DNA of 64,000 bases, taken from the NCBI RefSeq assembly GCF_902459805.1, contig NZ_CABPST010000001.1, positions 868,001 through 932,000 on the forward strand. Reading direction: 5' to 3'. The position numbers and the translations under genes are program-made. Within the stretch, counting starts at the first letter, position 1; every line of letters begins with the position of its first letter. The notes under the pieces were generated by a model that had not been told where the DNA came from, searched no databases, and was given only the letters and a program-made list of their open reading frames with translations. This DNA is from Pandoraea bronchicola. Lineage in GTDB: Bacteria; Pseudomonadota; Gammaproteobacteria; Burkholderiales; Burkholderiaceae. This document shows positions 55,311 to 62,192 of the stretch, piece by piece.

Positions 55311-56426
55311 ATGTCATTAGAAGAATTCATTCCCTCGAAGCCGTGTACTTTTGGCGTGGAGCTGGAGATGCAGCTCGTGAATCGTCACGATTACGATCTG
55401 ACTAAGGCGGCGGCCGATCTGATGCGGCTCGTTGCCAAGGAGACGCATCCGGGCGAGATCAAGCCCGAAATGACCGAAAGCATGATCGAGTTGTCGACGG
55501 ATATCTGCCATCGCCACAGCGATGCCGTCACGCAGCTACGCCGGGTTCGCGACGTGCTGGTGGCCGCGAGCGAACAGCTCAATGTCGGTTTGTGCGGCGG
55601 CGGCACCCACGCTTTCCAGCGCTGGAGCGAACGCACGATCTACGATTCGCCTCGTTTTCACTTCCTCTCCGAGCTTTACGGCTACCTCGCCAAGCAATTC
55701 ACGGTCTTTGGTCAGCACGTCCACATTGGCTGTCCGGACCCCGACAGCGCGCTGTATTTGCTTCACGCGATGTCCCGTTACATCCCGCACTTCATTGCAC
55801 TGTCGGCCTCGTCGCCGTATGTGCAGGGGGTCGACACGGGTTTTCATTCCGCGCGTCTGAACTCGGTGTTCGCGTTCCCGCTCTCGGGACGTGCGCCGTT
55901 CGTCCTGAAGTGGGAAGACTTTGAAACGTACTTCGACAAGATGGTGAAAACCGGCGTCGTCGAGAGCATGAAGGACTTCTACTGGGATATTCGTCCTAAG
56001 CCGGGTTTTGGGACGATTGAAGTCCGAGTGATGGATACCCCCTTATCGGTCGACCGCGCGGCCGCTATCGCCTGTTACATCCAGTCTCTGGCCCGTTATC
56101 TGCTCGAGGAGCGCCCGTTCGTGCTGAGCGAGGACGATTACCTCGTCTACACGTTCAACCGCTTTGAAGCCTGCCGATTCGGTCTGGAGGGGGCTTATGT
56201 CGATCCGCAGACGGGGGAACGCACCACGTTGGGGCAGCACGTCGCACATACGCTTGAGGTCATCAAGCCTCACGCAGCGGCGCTGGAGGCTGAAGCCGCC
56301 TGTGAGGAGATCCGTCAACTGGTTGCCTCGGGCAAGAACGACGCTGTCTGGCTGCGCGATGTCCATGCCGAGGCGAAGTCGCTTAACGAAATGGTTCGCC
56401 AGCAATGCTTGAGATGGGCCGCATGA
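55311..56426 (+). CDS. YbdK-type carboxylate-amine ligase (glutamate-cysteine ligase 2 family)
   Basis: The 371-residue protein has the GCS2 opening [44 protein letters not shown] lies at about 140, and [20 protein letters not shown] at about 225, with glutamates that would bind Mg-ATP. YbdK has weak gamma-glutamylcysteine ligase activity in E. coli, but its true substrate is unknown. The gene starts three bases after the antiporter stop and is followed by a terminator, so the two form a bicistronic unit. Confidence 0.9.
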   Translation: MSLEEFIPSKPCTFGVELEMQLVNRHDYDLTKAAADLMRLVAKETHPGEIKPEMTESMIELSTDICHRHSDAVTQLRRVRDVLVAASEQLNVGLCGGGTHAFQRWSERTIYDSPRFHFLSELYGYLAKQFTVFGQHVHIGCPDPDSALYLLHAMSRYIPHFIALSASSPYVQGVDTGFHSARLNSVFAFPLSGRAPFVLKWEDFETYFDKMVKTGVVESMKDFYWDIRPKPGFGTIEVRVMDTPLSVDRAAAIACYIQSLARYLLEERPFVLSEDDYLVYTFNRFEACRFGLEGAYVDPQTGERTTLGQHVAHTLEVIKPHAAALEAEAACEEIRQLVASGKNDAVWLRDVHAEAKSLNEMVRQQCLRWAA

Positions 56427-56504
56427 CCTGACGCTGCCGCAAACGGGGCCGGTTCCGGTTCGTTTGCCTTCGGCAGTACCGGTCGTTATGCGATCGGTGT
56501 AATG

Positions 56505-56529
56505 AAACCCCGCCTTGGCGGGGTTTTTT
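56505..56529 (+). terminator. Rho-independent terminator
   Basis: AACCCCGCC and GGCGGGGTT pair with a two-base loop, followed by a T6 run. It ends the antiporter-ligase transcript. Confidence 0.9.
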
Positions 56530-56719
56530 CTTGCCTACAGGGTTTGCAGCACGGGGGTTGTGCGGCATCTGGCGGGAAACGCAACGGGTTCGTGCCGCCA
56601 ATGGGGCCAAACCTCTCGACAAGGCTTGAATCACGCATCGCGAGCGCTGCGTTTTCCACTGTTCAGGCGGAACGGGTTTTGCGGTTTTCGCGTCGCTCGT
56701 AGCCAGGTTTTAAGGTTTT

Positions 56720-57003
56720 AATAGGTTTACTGTATGTATACATAGTAGTAGTTAACAAAGGCAGCCCACTCCTGTGGATAACCACAGTTAACGTCGAGTA
56801 AACAGGAAGTTGCCCGAATGAGAACTGGATGGAAAAACAGCGGGTATCCCAAGAACAACTCTGAACAGTTTTTGCCCCCTGTGGAAAGATTCGCAAGTTA
56901 TCCCGAACCCATGCACATCTAGTCCGATAACTTATCCAGAAAGTTATCCACAGGCGCCTAAATATTGTGCAAAGCACCCCCGAAAACGGGGTTTTGTGGA
57001 TAA
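56720..57003. other. DnaA-box cluster with AT-rich and trio-like elements
   Basis: Exact DnaA boxes lie at 56773-56781 (minus), 56944-56952 (plus) and 56995-57003 (minus). A one-mismatch box is at 56932-56940. The first sits in a CTGTGG-ATAA-CCACAG palindrome. To its left, read on the minus strand, CTACTACTAT (complement of 56741-56750) resembles DnaA-trio repeats. It abuts the perfect palindrome TATGTATACATA (56733-56744) and an AT-rich stretch from 56709. A CCCCG/CGGGG hairpin with TTTT lies at 56978-56995. This is either an origin or a DnaA-titrating site. Confidence 0.6.
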
Positions 57004-57795
57004 TTTTGACGTTCTTACTCTGGCCGGCCGGTTCGCGGCTACAATCTCGCCACTCTGTTTTTTGACTTGCCGCGCGTGGTGTAAGAAGTGATTGATGCTG
57101 GTTTTGCTGGCGGTAACGAGCGAAATCGCCGGTACCGTCAAATTCCTCAATTCGTGTGTCCCGAAGGCCTCACCTGCGGATACGCCGAATCGTTATTTCC
57201 CCACTTTTTTGCAGAACTCCGTCTCCGGCGACAGACGACTGACGGTTGTGTTTCAAATAATTTGCGTTCTGTCCGAAACGAGGTACGGCGGGTTCGCGTG
57301 CGTGGTGAGCCTGTCGCGTGCAGAGACATCTCGAATTTCGGGAGAACTTTCCGTCGCACACGACCCGAAGCCGAGACACGCGTAGCGCAACGCTATGGTC
57401 TGCGAGCCATAGCTGGCGAGGCTTTGCGAGGCGTGACGAAAATGATGCGGGGTGCGACAGGGTGCGGGAGACGGCTGAGTGTTACGTCTATTCAGCGGTT
57501 GATGAAATTCGCATGGGATGCGAAATGTTTTTAGACAGAAGACGCTTCGCACCACGAGTGCGCAGGACACCAATATTTTGTAAACATCGTGAGTAGGATT
57601 TGGGAGATCAGTACAAGAACTGATACGCCAAAATTAAACTCAGAACACACAATGGAATCGTGGTGGGGCGGCGAGTTCAACAGCGACTTGCCGTCGCGTA
57701 TCGACACGGAAGTGGCTTAGGGTTTCCCCCGGGCGGGGCGCCGAAATGAAGGGAAAGCAATATTGAGACGTGTGATGCACCGCCCGTGAGTTCAT
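57004..57795. other. Gene-free stretch before the second MarR gene
   Basis: Open frames of 97 and 148 codons overlap here but lack ribosome-binding sites, family features and GC-rich codon bias, and neither is convincing. A GCTATGG/CCATAGC hairpin lies at 57392-57413. The base composition is less GC-rich than the neighbouring genes. A non-coding RNA is possible but unsupported. Confidence 0.35.
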
Positions 57796-57823
57796 TTGAC
57801 AAGCTGTTTTACTGACGTATAGT
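57796..57823 (+). promoter_or_regulatory. Sigma-70-type promoter of the MarR gene
   Basis: TTGACA (57796-57801) and TATAGT (57818-57823) are 16 bp apart, close to consensus, 24 bp before the start codon. The T/A-rich TAGTTTTTAG just after could be an autoregulatory site. Confidence 0.65.
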
Positions 57824-57846
57824 TTTTAGAAATCCTAACGAAAATC

Positions 57847-58488
57847 ATGGCTACTCCGACCCCACTAGATGAAGCGCTATCCAAGCGCGTGACAGCAGGT
57901 TTGTTGCGCATGGGAACCGCGTTACGGAGCCACGCCTGGGAGGGCGCGGCAATGGCTGGATTGACGCCGACGCAGGGCGAGATTCTTACGCTCTTGCTCA
58001 CGCGCGGCGTGCCGATGCGATTAGGCGAGATTGCGGAGGATGCCGCACTCACATCGGCCACGGTCAGCGAGGCCGTGAGCACGTTGGAAAGCAAAGGGCT
58101 TGTCGAGAAACGGCGTGATGCCAACGACGGTCGTGCCCTAGCCCTGCGCCTGACGGCGCGCGGCAAGACGGCGGCCAAAAAGGCATCGCAATGGCCGAAC
58201 TTCCTGACCGCAGCGTCGGACTCGCTCGGCGATAAAGAATGCGCGCAGCTCTACCGCTCGCTCGTCAAGCTGATCTTCACGATGCAGGAGCGGGGCGACA
58301 TGCCGCCGCAGCGTATGTGCCTGACGTGCAGCCACTTCGAGGTATCGGCGCGCGGTAAAGGTCAATATCACTGCAATCACTTCAATGCGACGTATGACGA
58401 TTCGCGTCTGCCGCTCGACTGCAACGCGCACGAGGACGCCGACATCGCAACGCAACGCAAGGTCTGGAAGCTGTACAGCAAAACCTGA
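57847..58488 (+). CDS. MarR-family regulator with a Cys/His-rich C-terminal extension
   Basis: The protein has 213 residues. A MarR winged helix (PTQGEILTLLLTRG, LGEIAEDAALTSATVSEAVSTLE, RRDANDGRALALRLT) occupies the first 150. The remainder has C158, C161, H163, H175, C176, H178, C192 and H195, a spacing able to bind zinc or an iron-sulphur cluster. Ordinary MarR proteins stop near residue 150. The extension suggests sensing of metal or redox state. It is monocistronic with its own promoter and a terminator at 58538. Confidence 0.87.
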   Translation: MATPTPLDEALSKRVTAGLLRMGTALRSHAWEGAAMAGLTPTQGEILTLLLTRGVPMRLGEIAEDAALTSATVSEAVSTLESKGLVEKRRDANDGRALALRLTARGKTAAKKASQWPNFLTAASDSLGDKECAQLYRSLVKLIFTMQERGDMPPQRMCLTCSHFEVSARGKGQYHCNHFNATYDDSRLPLDCNAHEDADIATQRKVWKLYSKT

Positions 58489-58537
58489 GCAGCAGACCGG
58501 TAATCGTCACGCACAAGCGGCGCGAGCGAGGGGGGAG

Positions 58538-58571
58538 AACGTCATCCAGTACCGGGTGACGTTTTTTTTTC
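58538..58571 (+). terminator. Rho-independent terminator
   Basis: AACGTCA and TGACGTT arms, with additional CC/GG pairing, are followed by a T9 run at 58562-58570. It separates the MarR gene from the SET-domain gene. Confidence 0.88.
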
Positions 58572-58651
58572 GTCGTCGCTTGTCACGCACATGACCGCCG
58601 CGTGCCTGTACACTGCGCTTTTTTGTATCCACGAAACCTCGTCGCATAGAG

Positions 58652-59104
58652 ATGGCAGCCAAGCGCAGAATCGAAGTCAGGAAGTCCGGCGTCCACGGTA
58701 AGGGGGTGTACGCGGTCAAGCGTCTCAAGAAAGGAGATCGCCTGATCGAGTACAAGGGCGAGATCATTTCGTGGCGCGAGGCGTTGCGCCGCCATCCTCA
58801 TGATCCAGAGCACCCGACACACACCTTCTATTTCAGTCTGGAAGACGGGCGCTGCATCGACGGTAAGGTCGACGGCAACAATGCCCGCTGGATCAATCAT
58901 GCCTGTTCGCCGAACTGCGAAGCGCGCGAAGAAGGCGAGCATGTCTACATCTACGCCATGCGCGAGATCGAGCCGGGCGAAGAGCTTTTCTACGATTACG
59001 GTCTGGTGATCGACGCCCGCTACACGGCAAAACTCAAACGCGAATACGCCTGCCACTGTGGCAGCAAGGCATGCCGCGGCACGATGCTCGCGCCGAAACG
59101 CTGA
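58652..59104 (+). CDS. SET-domain protein, putative protein-lysine methyltransferase
   Basis: The 150-residue protein is almost entirely a SET domain: KSGVHGKGVYAVKRLKKGD (SAM loop), ARWINHACSPNCEA (the pseudoknot NHxCxPN motif) and ELFYDYGL. A post-SET segment, YACHCGSKACRGTML, follows with three cysteines for zinc. The catalytic Tyr in FYDYG is present. SET proteins methylate lysines in eukaryotic histones; bacterial ones are sporadic and their targets are mostly unknown (a ribosomal or nucleoid protein is plausible). It stands alone between a MarR gene and phhB. Confidence 0.9.
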   Translation: MAAKRRIEVRKSGVHGKGVYAVKRLKKGDRLIEYKGEIISWREALRRHPHDPEHPTHTFYFSLEDGRCIDGKVDGNNARWINHACSPNCEAREEGEHVYIYAMREIEPGEELFYDYGLVIDARYTAKLKREYACHCGSKACRGTMLAPKR

Positions 59105-59268
59105 GCGCGTCGGGAATCACTGGCGGCACAGAACGCGGAGCAGGTCGGAGGATGCTTGGCGGCATCGGTGCGGATCGGGCCGTGGTGAGGGTTCTGGCCG
59201 CGATACCGTCCGATGCTGAGGGAAATGCCCCGAATTCGGTGACTGGGGGCGGGCAGAGGGCAGGCGGG

Positions 59269-59574
59269 TCAGCTCGAGGCGCGATCGCCTGCGAACTGAT
59301 CGATGGCCAGCGCCAGATCGACGTCGCGTTGGGTCAATCCGTCGGCGTCGTGTGTCGAGAGGGTGATGTCCACGCGGTTGTAGACGTTGAACCACTCCGG
59401 ATGATGGTTCATCTTCTCGGCCTTGAGCGCGACCTGTGCCATGAAGCCAAAGGCCTCGTTGAAGTCGTGAAACGTGAAGCTGCGCTGGATCGCGTCGCGT
59501 CCGACCACCTGGTGCCACTCGGGCAGCACTTCGGTCAGGCTGGCGCGTGCCTCGGATGAGAGTCGTGTTGTCAT
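59269..59574 (-). CDS. phhB: Pterin-4a-carbinolamine dehydratase
   Basis: The 101-residue protein is at normal length for the family. It has the motif [21 protein letters not shown], whose His residues dehydrate the pterin carbinolamine, and the start [13 protein letters not shown]. It regenerates tetrahydropterin for phenylalanine hydroxylase, encoded 290 bp upstream on the same strand. The spacer between them (59575-59864) has no gene. Confidence 0.95.
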   Translation of the reverse strand: MTTRLSSEARASLTEVLPEWHQVVGRDAIQRSFTFHDFNEAFGFMAQVALKAEKMNHHPEWFNVYNRVDITLSTHDADGLTQRDVDLALAIDQFAGDRASS

Positions 59575-59864
59575 GGCATTCCTTTCAAAGCGTTCAGTGC
59601 AAATCGGGCAGATTCGAGTCCACTGGCGCCGGCTCGGCGTCAGAGATGACTGCGTACGGCGTCAGGAAGATTGTCGGCTGAGCCGGGCGCAGCGCCCATG
59701 AATCGGCAGGGTTGCCGCCTCATTCGGGCTATTGTTCCACAGGCTGGCGTTGAGTGTGCGTGAGCCATATCTGAAAACGCGAAGCGCCTGAGACGCGTTT
59801 CGGGAAGTCAGGTCAGTGGCGGGCGAAAGGCAAGACACGGCCCGGGACGATCCGGGCCATGCCA

Positions 59865-60710
59865 TCATGCCGGCAACAGGATCGGCGTGTCTTCGGGACG
59901 ACGGGCGTTGGCCTCGAACGTCTGTTGCTCGGCGAATGTCTTGAACAGCGTCGGCAGGTCGGCGAGCATGGCGTCGAACAGTTGGGCGAAGTCGTCGATC
60001 ACGAAGTACGTCTGTTGGAAGGTGTCGATGCGGTATTGCGTGCGAAGCACCCGTTCAAGCGAAAACCCGATGCGATTCGGCTCGCGCGAGGTTAGCGAGA
60101 ACTCGGTTTCGCCGCGGCTCGAGACAATGCCGGCGCCGTAGATGCGCAGGCCGTCGCCGTCGCGCATCAGGCCGAATTCGACCGTGTACCAGTACAGTCG
60201 CGCGAGCAACGGCAGGGCCCCCAGCGATTGCGCGAGCTTGCCGGCTTTGCCGTAGGCTTGCATGAAGTCGGCGAACACCGGATTGGCGAGTAACGGCACG
60301 TGGCCGAAGACGTCATGGAAGCAGTCGGGTTCTTGCAGGTAATCGAGTTGATCGGGACGGCGCATCCACCATGTGGCCGGGAAACGGCGATTGGCGAGAT
60401 GGTCGAAGAAGACATCGTCCGGCACGAGGCCGGGCACGGCCACGACTTGCCATTGGGTTGCCGCCATCAGTTTTTCGTTCAGGCGTGCGAACTCAGGCAC
60501 GCGACGCGCGTCCATGTCGAGGGCGTGAATGCCGTCCATGAAGGCATCGCAGACACGGCCCGGCAGCATGGCCGTTTGGCGTTCGTAAAGTTGTTGCCAC
60601 ACCGCATGATCGACCGCGCCGTATTGTTCGACGGGCTGATCGATGGTGAAGTCGGGCCGGACCGTGAGGCCGGCATCGAATTGCTCCTGGAGCATGGCGG
60701 TAATGGGCAT
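59865..60710 (-). CDS. phhA: Phenylalanine 4-monooxygenase
   Basis: The 281-residue bacterial-type enzyme contains QEPDCFHDVFGHVPLLANP, whose two His residues bind iron, and YWYTVEFGLM, which supplies the third ligand Glu. It lacks the regulatory ACT domain of animal enzymes, as expected. It converts phenylalanine to tyrosine using tetrahydropterin and oxygen. It is divergent from an Lrp-type regulator across a 141-bp spacer with a palindrome, so it is probably controlled by that protein and by aromatic amino acids. Confidence 0.97.
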   Translation of the reverse strand: MPITAMLQEQFDAGLTVRPDFTIDQPVEQYGAVDHAVWQQLYERQTAMLPGRVCDAFMDGIHALDMDARRVPEFARLNEKLMAATQWQVVAVPGLVPDDVFFDHLANRRFPATWWMRRPDQLDYLQEPDCFHDVFGHVPLLANPVFADFMQAYGKAGKLAQSLGALPLLARLYWYTVEFGLMRDGDGLRIYGAGIVSSRGETEFSLTSREPNRIGFSLERVLRTQYRIDTFQQTYFVIDDFAQLFDAMLADLPTLFKTFAEQQTFEANARRPEDTPILLPA

Positions 60711-60775
60711 GATACGAACGACTCAATCAAGCGGTGACAGTGATTAAAAGTGTAGTGCGCATCGCGTGCGAAATG

Positions 60776-60790
60776 GGCGCATAATGCGCC
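60776..60790. promoter_or_regulatory. Palindromic operator candidate between phhA and the Lrp gene
   Basis: GGCGCAT-A-ATGCGCC is a perfect 15-bp palindrome in the divergent spacer, 66 bp before phhA and 62 bp before the regulator. AT-rich tracts beside it (60810-60840) suit Lrp-family binding and promoter function. Confidence 0.5.
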
Positions 60791-60851
60791 TGTGGTGAAA
60801 GTCGTTTGCATAAATTTCGCATAAAAATATACTTTGTTGCGGAGATTCGTC

Positions 60852-61343
60852 ATGCTTGATCTGGATCAATTCGATTTGGCTCTTCTGAACGAGCTGCAGA
60901 GGAACGGTCGGGAAACGCATCACCAGTTGGCGGAGCGCGTGGCGCTCTCGCCGTCGCAGATCGGTCGTCGGCTGCAAAAGCTTGAGTCGGACGGGATCAT
61001 CGAGGGGTATCGCGTGGTACTGCGCCCCGAGGCGTTGGGGTTGACGGTGACGGCGTTCACGTCACTGCGTCTGAAACATCATGGCGATCACGCCATCGAG
61101 AAATTTCAGGAGCAGATAGATCTATTGCCCGAAGTGCTCGAGTGCCACGCGGTGGTCGGCGAGGCCGACTACCTGCTGCGCATCGTCGTGCCGGATCTGA
61201 ACGCCCTGTCGACATTCGTGATGAAACGGCTCATGCAAGTGCCTGGTGTGGAAAATGTGCGCTCGAACATCGTGCTGAGCGCGTTCAAGCGCAGCAATGC
61301 GCTGCCGCTGCACTACGTGGTGCCCAAGCAAACGCAACGTTGA
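60852..61343 (+). CDS. Lrp/AsnC-family regulator
   Basis: The start at 60852 (MLDLDQFDLALLNELQ) has GGAG seven bases upstream and gives 163 residues. An N-terminal helix-turn-helix (HQLAERVALSPSQIGRRLQKLE) is followed by an AsnC ligand-binding domain with EVLECHAVVGEADYLLRI. It binds an amino acid and forms octamers. Divergent placement from phhA suggests it responds to phenylalanine or tyrosine and controls phhA-phhB. Confidence 0.92.
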   Translation: MLDLDQFDLALLNELQRNGRETHHQLAERVALSPSQIGRRLQKLESDGIIEGYRVVLRPEALGLTVTAFTSLRLKHHGDHAIEKFQEQIDLLPEVLECHAVVGEADYLLRIVVPDLNALSTFVMKRLMQVPGVENVRSNIVLSAFKRSNALPLHYVVPKQTQR

Positions 61344-61480
61344 GCGGGCGCGGCGTTGCGCCGCCTCGCTTCGTCACGCCCACCGGATTGGCCCGGCTTG
61401 CCGGCATGGCCCCGCATTGCCCGGACGATGCAAATGCACGGCGGGAGAGCAGCGCTTTGGCTTGCCCCGGTCCCTCCGAA

Positions 61481-61996
61481 TCAATCGGCGGGCATCAGCC
61501 AGGGTTTCACGTAGCGTCCGTAGATCAACGACTGGATCAGCGCGACGGTGGAGCCGACCAACACCTCAATGACGCGCAGCATGGCGAGGCTCAGTTCCTC
61601 ATGTAGCCCTTGCCCCTGTCCGCTCAACGCCGCCGACATCAGAATCACCACCGTCGCCGGGCCCAAACGCCAATTCGCCGGATAGTTCTGCACCAGCATC
61701 GCGGCCAGTGTGGCGATAGTGATGCCCACGAGCATCGCTGCCAATCCCGGTCCCATGAGCAGCAAGACGATGCAAGCCACGACGGCCCCGGTAATCGTGT
61801 TGATCGAGCGCGCCTTGAAATTGCTGCGTGCCTGCAGCGGATCCGGTTCGGTCACGATGATGAGCGAAATCATCGCCCAGTAAGGCTCGGGAAAGCCCGC
61901 AGCTCGCAGGCCGAACCAGACAATCAGCGACCCGCTGAGAATCTTGATCAGATAGACCAGCGCGTTCTTTTTCGGATGGAGAAAGGCGATGGACAT
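61481..61996 (-). CDS. FUSC-like small integral membrane protein
   Basis: The 171-residue protein has about five hydrophobic segments and the FUSC/aromatic-acid-exporter block EPYWAMISLIIVTEPDPLQARSNFKARSINTITGAVVA. Full-size members (about 650 residues) have two such membrane halves and a cytoplasmic domain. This one is a single half, a known short form. It may transport aromatic or other weak acids, but this is untested. The 137-bp stretch before it and the 196-bp stretch after it show no gene. Confidence 0.75.
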   Translation of the reverse strand: MSIAFLHPKKNALVYLIKILSGSLIVWFGLRAAGFPEPYWAMISLIIVTEPDPLQARSNFKARSINTITGAVVACIVLLLMGPGLAAMLVGITIATLAAMLVQNYPANWRLGPATVVILMSAALSGQGQGLHEELSLAMLRVIEVLVGSTVALIQSLIYGRYVKPWLMPAD

Positions 61997-62192
61997 GAGG
62001 CGCGTACGATGCGAACACGGGAAAGATGCCAGTGTGACATAGGCGGCTTCGCGAATCTAACGCGGACGAATCCGGCACGACGACGCTGCCATTCCTAAAT
62101 ATCGTGCCCAGTGCAGATATGAAGGGAAACGATTCGAATTGCCAAAGATCGCGGGTTAGAATCGCCTCACCAGAATTCGGGAGGAGTCCGGC

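Noticed and set aside
57088-57534. Overlapping 97- and 148-codon frames in the gene-free stretch
   Set aside because: No ribosome-binding site, no conserved motif and codon use unlike neighbouring genes.
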